From: Methylomonas koyamae
Lineage (GTDB): Bacteria; Pseudomonadota; Gammaproteobacteria; Methylococcales; Methylomonadaceae
Assembly (NCBI RefSeq): GCF_019669905.1
Contig: NZ_AP019777.1
Span: 1,302,001 to 1,366,000 of the forward strand
Reading direction: 5' to 3'
DNA length: 64,000 nt
Under the pieces are notes generated by a model, which was not told the DNA's origin, did not search any database, and saw only the letters and a program-made list of their open reading frames with translations. This document shows positions 49,075 to 58,923 of this stretch, piece by piece (the stretch's first letter is position 1; the number at the start of each line of letters is the position of its first letter). The position numbers and the translations under genes were made by a program.

Positions 49075-50228
49075 TGTCAGCCGAAAAAACGGTTTTGGCG
49101 GTTTTGGGCACCCGGCCGGAGGCGATCAAGTTATCGCCTTTGGTTTTGGCCGGCAAACAACGCAAGCAATTCGATTTTTTGGTTTGCAACACCGGCCAGC
49201 ACCGGCAGATGTCGGATCAGGTGCTGGATTTGTTCGGTTTGCAGGCCGATTTCGATTTGGATGTCATGCGAGCCGAACAAACGCTGACCGGTATCACGGT
49301 CGATATCCTGACGCGGATGCAGGATTGTCTGGACCGCTGCCGGCCGGATTGGGTCGTTGTCCAGGGCGATACGACGACCAGTTTCGCCGCGGCGCTCGCG
49401 GCGTTTTACCGCAAGATTCCGGTGGCGCATGTCGAGGCCGGATTACGCACCGGCAATATCTATGCGCCGTGGCCGGAAGAAATGAATCGGCGCCTGGTGT
49501 CCGAATTGGCGACGCTGCACTTTCCGCCGACTCAGTCGGCCGCGGAAAATCTGCTGCGCGAAGGGATCGCTCCAGACCGCATGTTGGTGACCGGAAACAC
49601 CGGCATCGATGCCTTGAAAGGCTTGGTCAAGCGCTTGGCGGACGACGCGATGCTGCGGGATAGGGCGGCCAATTTACTGAATTCGGCCGGTTTGAAAACC
49701 GGGAGTTGGTCGCAGGGGCGGCCTTATGTATTGGTCACCTGCCACCGGCGGGAAAGTTTCGGCGCCGGTCTCGAGGCGATTTGCACGGCGGTTTTGCGGC
49801 TTGCCAACCGGTTTCCGGGCTACGATTTTATCTATCCGGTACATCCGAACCCGCGGGTTCGGGAGACGGTAAACAGGCTGTTGGCTACCGGTATCGCCAA
49901 CGTGCAATTGATCGAGCCTTTGGAATATTTGCCGTTCGTGCGCCTGATGGCCGAAGCCGAATTGATTTTGACCGATTCCGGCGGCGTGCAGGAGGAGGCG
50001 CCGAGCCTGGGCAAGCGCGTCGTGGTGTTGAGAGACGAGACCGAGCGAACCGAAGGTCTCGAAACCGGTTTGATTCGCTTGGCTGGAACCGATCCCGAGA
50101 AAGTGGTCGGTTTCGCGCTGGATGCGCTGGAGGGACGATGGCCGCTTGCCGACAGGGCCGATGTCTACGGCGACGGCCGGGCGTCGGAACGCATAATCGA
50201 CGCTATCGCCGCCCATTCCCCGCTTTAA
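49074..50228 (+). CDS. wecB: UDP-N-acetylglucosamine 2-epimerase (non-hydrolysing)
   Basis: WecB interconverts UDP-GlcNAc and UDP-ManNAc. The 384-residue protein has LGTRPEAIKLSPLV, QGDTTTSFAAALAAFY, HVEAGLRTGN, the YAPWPEEMNRRL stretch and DSGGVQEEAPSLGK with the catalytic residues. No UDP-ManNAc dehydrogenase is seen in the window, so the sugar may be used directly or processed elsewhere. It overlaps the acyltransferase stop and precedes a glycosyltransferase by 12 bases. Confidence 0.95.
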   Translation: MSAEKTVLAVLGTRPEAIKLSPLVLAGKQRKQFDFLVCNTGQHRQMSDQVLDLFGLQADFDLDVMRAEQTLTGITVDILTRMQDCLDRCRPDWVVVQGDTTTSFAAALAAFYRKIPVAHVEAGLRTGNIYAPWPEEMNRRLVSELATLHFPPTQSAAENLLREGIAPDRMLVTGNTGIDALKGLVKRLADDAMLRDRAANLLNSAGLKTGSWSQGRPYVLVTCHRRESFGAGLEAICTAVLRLANRFPGYDFIYPVHPNPRVRETVNRLLATGIANVQLIEPLEYLPFVRLMAEAELILTDSGGVQEEAPSLGKRVVVLRDETERTEGLETGLIRLAGTDPEKVVGFALDALEGRWPLADRADVYGDGRASERIIDAIAAHSPL

Positions 50229-50240
50229 CCGCATTTTGCT

Positions 50241-51491
50241 ATGAAAGTACTTGCCGTATCTTACGTGCTGCCGCCGAATTTGTATTCGCAGGCCATCCAA
50301 ATCGGCCGCCTGCTTTACCACGCTCGATTGCCGATGGCCGCCGTTACCGGCCAAGTGGATACCTTGGCAAGCGGCCTGGATGTTTATCCCGTCTTCGACA
50401 GCCGTCTGCTGTTCAGGTTGCCGGTAGCTTACCGCGCGCCGATGTCGGGCCTCATGCACCGAATTGCGGCGAACTTGTTGCCCTTGTATGCGCGAGCGCC
50501 CGACGAATTTCTGGGTTGGGTGCCGCTGGCGGAGCGCGCCGTAGTCGAGCGTTTGGCCCAGGGCGATTTCGCGCCCGACGTTTTACTAACTTTCGGCGAG
50601 CCGATGTCCGATCATCTGCTTGGCCTGCGCCTAAAGCGCCGCTACGAATTGCCGTGGGTGGCGCATTTCAGCGATCCTTGGGCCGATAACCCGTTTCGGC
50701 GCCGATTTTTCCTGGCCAATATCCGTAACCGCCAATTGGAACGCGAGGTGATTGCCAACGCCGACCGCATCATTTTCACCTCGCAGGAAACCGTGGATTT
50801 GGTGATGGCCAAATATCCCGCGGCGTGGCGGCAAAAAGCCAGGGTCCTGCCGCACGGTTTCGAGCCCGACGCTTACGGCGACTCGCCGCGCGATCCGGAT
50901 GCGCCGCTGCTGATCCGTTATTTGGGTAATTTCTACGGCCACCGTTCGCCGCAGCCGTTGTTCGAGGCTTTGGCGGCCATTCTGCGCGAGCGGCCGGACG
51001 AACTGCACGGCGTGCGGATCGAATTGGTCGGCGGAGTACCGCCCAGGATGCTGAAATCGGCAGCCTTCCGATCTTTGCCGGATGGGCTGCTGAAATTGGT
51101 GCCGACCGTCGATTATTCGGCTTCGCTGGCATTGATGAAGCAAGCCGATTTGTTGTTGGTAATCGATGCGCCGGACGATTTGAGCGTGTTTCTGCCCGGT
51201 AAATTGGTCGACTATTTGGGCGCCGGTGTGCCGATTTTCGGCATCGTGCCGCCCGGCGCTTCGGCGCAGTTAATTTCCAAACTCGGCGGCGGCGTTGCCA
51301 ATCCGCGCCGGCCGGCGGAAATCGCCGAATCTCTAACTCAGGCTTTGCGCAATATTCGCGAGCGCAGAGCGGTGGGAACTGGTCCGGCTTGGGGTAATCC
51401 GCAAGTACGCGCGGCTTATAGCGCCGATGCGGTGGCAGAGCGGTTCCGTTCTATCGTTGGCGAACTGGCCGGCAGCGGTGCGGATGAATAA
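50241..51491 (+). CDS. Glycosyltransferase, GT4-like
   Basis: The 416-residue protein has a GT-B layout. The N-terminal part has VSYVLPPNLYSQAIQIGRL and WVAHFSDPWADNP. The C-terminal part has IRYLGNFYGHRSP, VPTVDYSASLALMKQADLLLV and GKLVDYLGAGVPIFG, which bind the nucleotide sugar. Acceptor and donor are unknown. ATG at 50241 follows wecB by 12 bases, and its stop overlaps the next gene by eight bases. Confidence 0.88.
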   Translation: MKVLAVSYVLPPNLYSQAIQIGRLLYHARLPMAAVTGQVDTLASGLDVYPVFDSRLLFRLPVAYRAPMSGLMHRIAANLLPLYARAPDEFLGWVPLAERAVVERLAQGDFAPDVLLTFGEPMSDHLLGLRLKRRYELPWVAHFSDPWADNPFRRRFFLANIRNRQLEREVIANADRIIFTSQETVDLVMAKYPAAWRQKARVLPHGFEPDAYGDSPRDPDAPLLIRYLGNFYGHRSPQPLFEALAAILRERPDELHGVRIELVGGVPPRMLKSAAFRSLPDGLLKLVPTVDYSASLALMKQADLLLVIDAPDDLSVFLPGKLVDYLGAGVPIFGIVPPGASAQLISKLGGGVANPRRPAEIAESLTQALRNIRERRAVGTGPAWGNPQVRAAYSADAVAERFRSIVGELAGSGADE

Positions 51492-52605
51492 GCTTTTTCT
51501 GTACGGCTATTACGGCTTCGGCAACGTCGGCGACGATCTACTGTTGGCGGCGATTATCCGGCGCTTGCGCGCGGCGGTGCCGGGTGCGAGTTTTGCCGTG
51601 CGTAGCTTGCACCCGGTAGCCGAGTTGCAAAGCCGGGACATTGAATTTACTTGCCAGGAGCGGATTCTGTTGAATCCAAATCTGCCGAAGTGGCGGCGCT
51701 TGCTCGACTATCTGCTTGCCAATTGGCGGTCGCTGGCCGGTTGCCGGGCTATGGTTTTCGGCGGCGGTACGCTGTTTCATGCGCGTGGCGGCGCGTTGAC
51801 CAATCTGCTGTTGATTTTTCTGGCAGTACTTCAAGCGCGGTTGCGGGGCGTCCGGGTGTTTGTGCTCGGGGCCGGTGTCGCTGAAATGCCGGGCGTCGCG
51901 GCCAGATTACTGATGGCGGCGATTTTGGCGCTAAGCGACGATTTTGCTGTGCGCGATGCCTCGTCGTGGCGGCATTGCCGGCAGGTTTTCGGCGGCAAGC
52001 ATGTCCGGCGCACGGCGGATCTGGTGTTTTCATTGCAGTTGCCGGCGGTGCCGACAACCTCGGCCGGCAAAACCATCGGCGTCACGTTGGCGGCCAGCGA
52101 TATCGGCTCTGCGATCGGCGCCTACCCCCAGTTTTTTACCGCCCTTGCCGCGGATTTGGCGTCTTTGCGCGACAACGGCTGCTCGATCCGGCTGTTGTCG
52201 TTTCAAGAATTGGACGATCCGCAGGCCGGCGTGTCCGACACCCAATTGCTGCAGGCCATCGGTATCGAGGGGGAGCGCGTCGAACTGCAAAGGGTATCGT
52301 CCGATCCCGAGGCATTGTGCCGGCAATTCGCCGAACTCGATATCGTTGTCGGTATGCGGTTTCACGGCCTGGTCATGGCGGCTTTGCTGGGGCTGCCGTT
52401 TGTCGGGATCGGCCGCGACAGTAAGCTTTCGGACTTTTGCCAGGATGCCGGTATGCCGTTTTTATCGCTTGCCGACGTCAACGCCGGCCAGATCGCCGAG
52501 ACCATAGTGGGCACTGCGGGGCGAATGCTGGATAGTGCCAATCTTGCCTCCTGGCAAGCCTTGTCTGCGGAAAATTTCGGCCCAATCGAGGAATACCTGA
52601 AATGA
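51484..52605 (+). CDS. Polysaccharide pyruvyltransferase family protein
   Basis: The 373-residue protein starts MNKLFLYGYYGFGNVGDDLL, the glycine-rich opening of the CsaB/WcaK family, and has MVFGGGTLFHARGG and a GMRFHGLVMAALLGLPFVGIG stretch typical of the C-terminal domain. Family members add pyruvate ketals to surface polysaccharides. It is embedded in the operon, overlapping the genes on both sides. Confidence 0.9.
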   Translation: MNKLFLYGYYGFGNVGDDLLLAAIIRRLRAAVPGASFAVRSLHPVAELQSRDIEFTCQERILLNPNLPKWRRLLDYLLANWRSLAGCRAMVFGGGTLFHARGGALTNLLLIFLAVLQARLRGVRVFVLGAGVAEMPGVAARLLMAAILALSDDFAVRDASSWRHCRQVFGGKHVRRTADLVFSLQLPAVPTTSAGKTIGVTLAASDIGSAIGAYPQFFTALAADLASLRDNGCSIRLLSFQELDDPQAGVSDTQLLQAIGIEGERVELQRVSSDPEALCRQFAELDIVVGMRFHGLVMAALLGLPFVGIGRDSKLSDFCQDAGMPFLSLADVNAGQIAETIVGTAGRMLDSANLASWQALSAENFGPIEEYLK

Positions 52606-54002
52606 GGGTGATTTTGCACGGGTTCGGCTCGTTCCCGATTCTGTTTTACCACGTGATCGAATACGCCAAGCGCCGCTATCCGGAAGTGGAATGGGCGATC
52701 ATCTTGTCTTCGCCGCACCACGAGGCGTTGATGGTGTCGCTGCTCGGCCGGGACAATGTGTTTGTACTGAACGCCAATGATGGCTCTTGCTCGGCGGAAG
52801 AGAAAGATTGGCTGTATCCGGGCAGCCTGCACCGCGATATCGACAGCGAAAAGCGCAATTTCAAATTCGCCCGCTCGCATATCCAATTGCAAAGGGCGAT
52901 GAATTTGTACCGCGGCGCCAGACGCTTTATGGCCAGGTTTAATCCCAGCCACGCCTTGGTTTCGCAGGTGGAAGGTCTGGACGGCAAGGTGTTTCTGGCC
53001 TGCGCCAAGCAGATGGGGATACCGGTCGTCGTGCCGACCCATTGCCGCAATTTGGGCGGGATATTTTTCTCGCCGGACGATTGCGAATCCTTGCCGCCTT
53101 ATGCAAATGCCGCCGACTCTGCGGCGCGGCAGGCTGCGGCAAGCTTTCTTCGCGAGTTCCGGCAGGCGCCGAAAGCGCCGGCAGTCGGCCAAGGTCTTGC
53201 TGAAGACCGTATTCTGTCCGGCTTCCAAAAGCCTTTCCTGCAACGCGTGGGTGCGGCCTTACAACGCCGCTTCGACGCCAGCGAAGCTTTCGAATGGGAT
53301 TACCTGCGTGCGGCCTTTTTGAATAATTTGCCGTGGTTGCGGGATGCTATTTGGAACTTGCGGCGTTGGAAAAACCAACGGTTATGCGACATTACCGGCC
53401 TGGAACAGTTGCCGGACAAGTTCGTGTTTTATCCGTTGCAGTATTCGCCCGAGTCGTCGATCAATACGCCGGCACCGTATTTCGTCGATCAGATGCGGGC
53501 GATTGATGCGATTCGGCACGCGTTGCCCAGCGACGTGGTTCTGCTGATTAAAGAACATCCGGCCTGCATTCTGCTGCGAAGCGGCAGTTTCGTCCGCGAG
53601 TTGCTGCATAAGTCCGGCGTGGTAGTGGCGCATTACGCGTTGCCGTCGGCGGAAATCGTAAAACGGGCGCACATCACGATTTCGGTGACCGGTACCGCCA
53701 CCTTCGAAGCCTATATGTTGGGCCGGCCGTCGGTTACCTTGGGCAATGCCTTTTTCTCCGAGGCTTTGGGCGGCGTCTGTAAGCTACACGATCTGCGCGC
53801 GAAAATTGCCCAACAATTGGATAGCAAAATCGACGACGCCGACATTATCGATTTTCTGGCCCGCGTGTTCTCGGTACGCAAACAGATCGTGTTCGGTTCG
53901 CCCGGCATGGCCGGCGAACCGGTATTGCGCGAGCGCAATGTTGCCGCATTTGCCGAAGGCTTTATGCAACATTGCCGGGCTATCGACGGAGCGAAGGAAT
54001 GA
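52602..54002 (+). CDS. Capsule polysaccharide synthesis-like transferase
   Basis: The 466-residue protein resembles the capsule-synthesis (KpsC/KpsS-like) group of GT-B enzymes. The clearest part is FVFYPLQYSPESSINTPAPY followed by LLIKEHPACIL, and a late VTGTATFEAYMLGRPSVTLG that looks like a nucleotide-sugar site. The N-terminal part is less familiar. Known relatives build Kdo linkers or other capsule units; with nonulosonate genes nearby it could use a CMP-sugar. The start overlaps the previous stop as ATGA. Confidence 0.8.
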   Translation: MRVILHGFGSFPILFYHVIEYAKRRYPEVEWAIILSSPHHEALMVSLLGRDNVFVLNANDGSCSAEEKDWLYPGSLHRDIDSEKRNFKFARSHIQLQRAMNLYRGARRFMARFNPSHALVSQVEGLDGKVFLACAKQMGIPVVVPTHCRNLGGIFFSPDDCESLPPYANAADSAARQAAASFLREFRQAPKAPAVGQGLAEDRILSGFQKPFLQRVGAALQRRFDASEAFEWDYLRAAFLNNLPWLRDAIWNLRRWKNQRLCDITGLEQLPDKFVFYPLQYSPESSINTPAPYFVDQMRAIDAIRHALPSDVVLLIKEHPACILLRSGSFVRELLHKSGVVVAHYALPSAEIVKRAHITISVTGTATFEAYMLGRPSVTLGNAFFSEALGGVCKLHDLRAKIAQQLDSKIDDADIIDFLARVFSVRKQIVFGSPGMAGEPVLRERNVAAFAEGFMQHCRAIDGAKE

Positions 54003-54901
54003 ATACGGCGCCGCTAGAGCAGAATCTGACCTGTCCGATTTGCGCTGCCGAGCAGTCCAGGCCTATACCGTTTCGGGACCCCGACTCCGGGCTACGGGTA
54101 TTAAAATCTGCCGGTTACCATTGGCGTATATGCGGCAATTGCGGCAACGCCTTCCCGACGCAGACCGTTTCGTTGGCGGAACTGCAGCAATACTGGGACC
54201 GCAACCGGGTCATTGAAGATACGCCTGCGGCCGACACCGAGACAGTCTGGCAAAGCCGATGGCAGGCCAGCCAAGTCTGGGCGCAGCGCACATACGATTT
54301 TCTCGCACCGTTTTTGCGCCCGGATATGCGGCGTTTTCTCGATGTCGCCTGCGGGCTCGGTGCAACCGTGGCACTATTTCGCGACAAAGGCTGGCAGGCT
54401 GAGGGGGTCGACGCCGACCCGAACACGCGGCAATTCCACGAGAAAGCCGGGATCGCGGTGACGATAGGGCAGGTGGAAAACTTGCAGCCGGGTGCGGCTT
54501 TCGATGTGATTTCGATCGCGCATGCGATTTATTTCGTCAGCCGGCCGCGGCAGTTCGTGCAGCGGGTTGCGGCGATGCTGAAACCCGACGGCCTGTTCGC
54601 CGTTATCGTTAGCGATTTGTTGTCGTCGTTGAGCGACAGTTGTCCGGGTTACGCCCACACTTGGTATCCGAGCGCCGATGCGCTGGTTTACTTGTTGCAG
54701 CAGGAAGGCTTCGTCGTGATTGCGCGCCGCTCTATGAAAGGTTCGATCATGATCTTGGCAAAACGCGGCCAAGCCGCGGCGCCGCGGGCGTTTCCGCGCC
54801 GCGACTACTGGCTGCATATGAGTCAGGCCTGGCGCTTCAAATTGTTGGGCCGGCCGTATCGCTGCTTGGTGAATAGGTTGAAAAAGCTGTTGCGGAAATA
54901 G
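53999..54901 (+). CDS. SAM methyltransferase with zinc-ribbon-like N-terminus
   Basis: The 300-residue protein has two Cys pairs at the start, CPIC and CGNC (residues about 11-14 and 45-48), probably a zinc ribbon. A SAM domain follows, with RFLDVACGLGATVALF, AEGVDADPN and ISIAHAIYFV. The overall form resembles methyltransferases of type 11/23 in glycan loci. The start overlaps the previous stop (ATGA). A longer frame from 53972 adds nine residues without support. Confidence 0.85.
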   Translation: MNTAPLEQNLTCPICAAEQSRPIPFRDPDSGLRVLKSAGYHWRICGNCGNAFPTQTVSLAELQQYWDRNRVIEDTPAADTETVWQSRWQASQVWAQRTYDFLAPFLRPDMRRFLDVACGLGATVALFRDKGWQAEGVDADPNTRQFHEKAGIAVTIGQVENLQPGAAFDVISIAHAIYFVSRPRQFVQRVAAMLKPDGLFAVIVSDLLSSLSDSCPGYAHTWYPSADALVYLLQQEGFVVIARRSMKGSIMILAKRGQAAAPRAFPRRDYWLHMSQAWRFKLLGRPYRCLVNRLKKLLRK

Positions 54902-55010
54902 TTTGGCGTACTTGAACGCGATGGCAATTCGGATATCCGGCCAGTGGCCGGAGTCGGCAAATTTGGGGTGCGGTCGGTCCGCGCCGCTTTGAGATTAGGG
55001 GAGAACTGGC

Positions 55011-55814
55011 ATGGGGCATGCGGCTGAGGTCGAGTCCGGACAACGTTTTGAATTTGGCGAGAATTGGGCGCGTTTCTTGTCCGAACTATCGGACGAAAAA
55101 ATCGCTGCGGCGGAAGCGTCGCTGAAACGGATGCTGGGCGTCGAGTCCTTGCAAGGCAAGACCTTTCTCGATGCGGGCTCCGGCAGTGGCTTGTTTTCGC
55201 TGGCGGCGGCACGTCTGGGCGCGACGGTGCATTCCTTCGATTTCGATCCGAGTTCGGTTAAATGCACCGAACGGATCAAGCAGCTTAAATTTCCGAATTG
55301 CGAACGTTGGCGTATCGAGAGCGGATCGGTACTGGATCAAGGCTATGTCTCGGCGTTGGGCGCTTTCGACGTGGTCTATTCCTGGGGTGTGTTACACCAT
55401 ACCGGCGATATGGCCGGGGCATTCGCCAACATTGCCGGTTGCGTCAAACCGGGCGGTTTGCTGTTTGTCGCGATCTATAACGACCAGGGCTGGGTCAGCC
55501 GCTATTGGACTTGGGTCAAACGTTTGTACAACCGCAGCAGCATCGCCAAACCGGTATTGATTGCGTGCCACGCCCCCTATTTGCTGGGTTTACGCTGGCT
55601 GGTGCGGGCAATCAGCGGTCGGCTGTCGATCGAGCGCGGCATGACGATTTGGTATGACATGATCGATTGGCTGGGCGGGTACCCGTTCGAGGTGGCCAAG
55701 CCGGAACAAGTCTTCGCGTATTTCCGCGGCCGCGGTTTTACGCTGACCGAAATGACGACTTGCGGCGGTCGCATGGGTTGTAACGAATTCGTATTCCGCC
55801 TTGCCAGCCGCTAA
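55011..55814 (+). CDS. SAM-dependent methyltransferase
   Basis: The 267-residue protein has the SAM motif FLDAGSGSGLFSLAAARLG near residue 53, an acidic strand end (VHSFDFDPSS) and VVYSWGVLHHTGDMAGAF, typical of a type-11 methyltransferase. A membrane-seeking stretch (IACHAPYLLGLRWLVRAI) lies in the second half. It is preceded by a 109-base gap without an obvious promoter. Its end overlaps the next gene by 14 bases. Confidence 0.88.
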   Translation: MGHAAEVESGQRFEFGENWARFLSELSDEKIAAAEASLKRMLGVESLQGKTFLDAGSGSGLFSLAAARLGATVHSFDFDPSSVKCTERIKQLKFPNCERWRIESGSVLDQGYVSALGAFDVVYSWGVLHHTGDMAGAFANIAGCVKPGGLLFVAIYNDQGWVSRYWTWVKRLYNRSSIAKPVLIACHAPYLLGLRWLVRAISGRLSIERGMTIWYDMIDWLGGYPFEVAKPEQVFAYFRGRGFTLTEMTTCGGRMGCNEFVFRLASR

Positions 55815-56964
55815 CGCCAATCGCATCGTCGTCGTCCATGTCATCACCGGCCTCAACGTTGGCGGGGCCGAGCGCATGCTGTGGAAATTGCTGGCACATG
55901 CCGACCGGCAGCGTTTCGATATGCGGGTGGTTTGCCTGATCGGCGACGGGCCGGTCGCGGACGATATCCGTGCCTTGGGCATACCGGTATTGTGTTTGGG
56001 AGTGCAATCGCCGGCGGGAGGTTTGCAGGCGCTCGGACGCTTGCGCCGGTATTTGCGCGCGGCACGGCCCGACATTCTGCAAGGCTGGATGTACCATGGC
56101 AATTTCGCGGCCTGGGTCTGCCGCTGGCTGGCTGGTCGGCGGGTACCGTTGATCTGGGGCGTGCGGCAAAGCCTTTACGACATCAATAAAGAAAAGCCGG
56201 GCACCGCAAAAGTCATCCGACTGTGCGCCTGGTTGTCCGGGGCGGCGACCAAAATCCTATACAACTCGCAAACCGCTAGGCAACACCATGAAAACTTAGG
56301 CTACGCAGCGGAGTGCGGCGATTGGTTGCCGAACGGTTTCGACACCGACTTATTCCGGCCGGACCCGACAGCGCGGACTGCATTGCGGGAAGAACTTGGC
56401 TTGCAGCCGCAAGCGGCGTTGGTCGGCATAGTTGCCCGCTACGATCCGATGAAAGGCCATGCCAATTTTCTAAAGGCCGCCCAGCTATTGGCCGAGCGGC
56501 GCAACGATGTGCATTTCGTGTTAGTTGGCCGCGGCGTCGACTCGCAAACCCGCTTGTTTGCCGATGCTGAACGCGCGTCCGCTTTGCAAGGTCGGTTGCA
56601 TCTATTAGGCGAGCGCCGTGATATTCCAAGCATCACTGCCGCGTTGGATATCGCCGTCACGCCTTCGGTTTCGGAAGGCTTCGCCAATGCAATCGGCGAA
56701 GCAATGAGTTGCGCGGTGCCGTGCGTGGTGACCGACGTCGGCGATTCCGCGGCGGTTTTGGGCGAGGGCGGCCGCGTTGTGGCGGCCGAGGACGCGCTAG
56801 CCTTGGCTGATGCGATATGCGAGTTGCTCGATTTATCCAGAGACCAGCGGCAGGCGATTGGTATGCAGGCCCGGCAGCGGGTGTTGGCGCAATTTTCGAT
56901 TCAAGCGGTGGTCGAGCGCTACCAAGAACTTTATCTGCGGTTGACGGCAACCGAGGATGCGTAA
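55801..56964 (+). CDS. Glycosyltransferase family 4
   Basis: The 387-residue protein is a GT-B retaining transferase: VVVHVITGLNVGGAERMLWKL at the start, WLPNGFDTDLF in the middle, VGIVARYDPMKGHANFLKA and the donor-site motif TPSVSEGFANAIGEAMSCAVP with Glu residues near residue 300. The start is TTG at 55801, since no ATG exists before residue 25 and the conserved N-terminus begins right after it; translation is probably coupled to the upstream gene. It is followed three bases later by the asparagine synthase-like gene. Confidence 0.9.
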   Translation: MPAANANRIVVVHVITGLNVGGAERMLWKLLAHADRQRFDMRVVCLIGDGPVADDIRALGIPVLCLGVQSPAGGLQALGRLRRYLRAARPDILQGWMYHGNFAAWVCRWLAGRRVPLIWGVRQSLYDINKEKPGTAKVIRLCAWLSGAATKILYNSQTARQHHENLGYAAECGDWLPNGFDTDLFRPDPTARTALREELGLQPQAALVGIVARYDPMKGHANFLKAAQLLAERRNDVHFVLVGRGVDSQTRLFADAERASALQGRLHLLGERRDIPSITAALDIAVTPSVSEGFANAIGEAMSCAVPCVVTDVGDSAAVLGEGGRVVAAEDALALADAICELLDLSRDQRQAIGMQARQRVLAQFSIQAVVERYQELYLRLTATEDA

Positions 56965-56967
56965 GGC

Positions 56968-58923
56968 ATGTGCGGCATAGCTGGTTTTTTCGGCATCGGC
57001 CTGTCCGCCCCCGATGCGGTTCTGCAAGCGATGGGCGATGCGATTCGCAGCCGCGGCCCCGACGACAGCGGAATTTTCCGGAGTGCGGAGGCTGGCATCG
57101 GCTTGGTGCATCGCCGGTTGTCCATCGTCGATCTGTCGCCGGCCGGGCATCAACCGATGCAGTCGTCGTGTCGACGCTACGTCATCGTGTTCAACGGCGA
57201 GATCTACAACCATCCGGCGTTGCGTGAGCAACTCGAGCGGGCCGGGCAAGCACCGGTTTGGCGCGGACATTCCGACACCGAGACCTTATTGGCCGCCATC
57301 GCCGCCTGGGGCTTGCGCAAAGCGCTGGAGTCGGCGGTAGGCATGTTCGCGCTGGCGCTGTGGGATCAGGAAAAGCGCGAGTTATCGCTGGCGCGGGATC
57401 GCTTGGGCGAAAAGCCGTTGTATTACGGCCGCGTCGCCGGCGGTTTGGCCTTTGCTTCCGAACTGAAGGCTTTGCGCGTAATCCCGGGCTTTGTCGGCGA
57501 AGTCAATCGACAAGCCTTGGCGTTGTATATGCGCCACAATTATGTTCCCGGCCCGTACTGCATTTATGCCGGAATCGACAAGCTAATTCCAGGTAGTCTT
57601 GTAACGTTCAACCGCCAACACATTGCCGCAGGCAATTTTCCGGAACCCGAGCGGTTTTGGTCCGCCGCGGCCGTAGCCAAAAATGGCTTGGCCGAGCCGC
57701 TGCAGCTTAGTTCCGCGGACGAGGTGGCCGACGCGCTGGAACAAAAGTTACGCGCCACGTTGCGCGGCCAAATGATGGCGGATGTGCCGTTGGGCGCATT
57801 TTTGTCGGGCGGCGTCGATTCTTCGGCGATTGTCGCATTGATGCAGGCCGAGGCGCGGGCTGGCGGAGCGCCGCCGGTCAAGACTTTTACCATCGGCTTT
57901 GGCGAGGATGCGTTCGACGAGGCCCGCTATGCGCAGGCGGTGGCCCGGCATTTGGGTACAGAGCACAGCGAGCTTTACGTTACCTCCCATGACGCATTGG
58001 CCGTCATTCCGGAATTGCCGGCGATTTATGACGAACCGTTTGCCGATTCCTCGCAATTGCCGACTTGCTTGGTTTCGCGCATGGCGCGGCAGCAGGTTAC
58101 CGTGGCGTTGTCCGGCGACGGCGGCGACGAATTGTTCGGCGGCTACGACCGCTATCGGATGGCGCAGCGGCTGTGGGCCAAGCTGGCAGCGGTGCCTTTG
58201 CCGTTACGCAAAGCGCTGGCCGGCATGTTACGCAGCGTGCCGGTCAACGGTTGGGATGCTTTATGCGGCGTTGCCCAGCCGTTGTTGCCGGCCGGCATGC
58301 GTAGCGGTTTTCCGGGGGATAAGATCCATAAAGGGGCCGGGCTGTTGCATAGCGCCAATCCGGCCGAGTTGTATTTGAACTTGATCAGCCATTGGCAACC
58401 GGACCAGGTGGTGCTCGGCAACGACCCGGGAACGGGTTTGCTGCAACAATGGCCGGATTTGCCGGAGTTGTTCGAACAAATGATGTTGTTCGATAGCTGC
58501 AGTTATCTGCCGGATGACATTTTAGTCAAGGTCGACCGGGCAGCGATGAACGTCGGCCTGGAAACCCGGGTGCCGCTGCTCGACCACCGCTTGTTCGAGT
58601 TTGCCTGGAAATTGCCGCGGCAGATGAAAGTGCGGGACGGCGAAGCCAAATGGCTGTTACGCCGGGTGTTGTACCGGCATGTGCCGCGCGAGTTGATCGA
58701 ACGGCCGAAAATGGGCTTTGCCGTGCCGCTCGAGCAGTGGCTGCGCGGGCCGTTGCGCGACTGGGCCGAAGCTTTGCTCGACCGTTCCCGGCTGAGCCGC
58801 GACGGTTATTTCGATCCGGAGCCGATCAGGCGCAAATGGGCCGAACATCTGTCCGGCCGACGAAACTGGCGATTTTTATTGTGGGATGTTTTGATGTTCA
58901 ACGCCTGGTTAGATCAGCAATGA
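56968..58923 (+). CDS. asnB: Asparagine synthase (glutamine-hydrolysing) family protein
   Basis: The 651-residue protein starts MCGIAGFFGIG, with Cys2 as the glutaminase nucleophile after Met removal. It has RRLSIVDLSPAGHQPM and VFNGEIYNHPALR in the N-terminal half, and the ATP-pyrophosphatase loop FLSGGVDSSAIVALM in the second half. In glycan loci such proteins often amidate a sugar acid or a linked amino acid and do not make asparagine. It is flanked by two glycosyltransferases and overlaps the next as ATGA. Confidence 0.92.
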   Translation: MCGIAGFFGIGLSAPDAVLQAMGDAIRSRGPDDSGIFRSAEAGIGLVHRRLSIVDLSPAGHQPMQSSCRRYVIVFNGEIYNHPALREQLERAGQAPVWRGHSDTETLLAAIAAWGLRKALESAVGMFALALWDQEKRELSLARDRLGEKPLYYGRVAGGLAFASELKALRVIPGFVGEVNRQALALYMRHNYVPGPYCIYAGIDKLIPGSLVTFNRQHIAAGNFPEPERFWSAAAVAKNGLAEPLQLSSADEVADALEQKLRATLRGQMMADVPLGAFLSGGVDSSAIVALMQAEARAGGAPPVKTFTIGFGEDAFDEARYAQAVARHLGTEHSELYVTSHDALAVIPELPAIYDEPFADSSQLPTCLVSRMARQQVTVALSGDGGDELFGGYDRYRMAQRLWAKLAAVPLPLRKALAGMLRSVPVNGWDALCGVAQPLLPAGMRSGFPGDKIHKGAGLLHSANPAELYLNLISHWQPDQVVLGNDPGTGLLQQWPDLPELFEQMMLFDSCSYLPDDILVKVDRAAMNVGLETRVPLLDHRLFEFAWKLPRQMKVRDGEAKWLLRRVLYRHVPRELIERPKMGFAVPLEQWLRGPLRDWAEALLDRSRLSRDGYFDPEPIRRKWAEHLSGRRNWRFLLWDVLMFNAWLDQQ

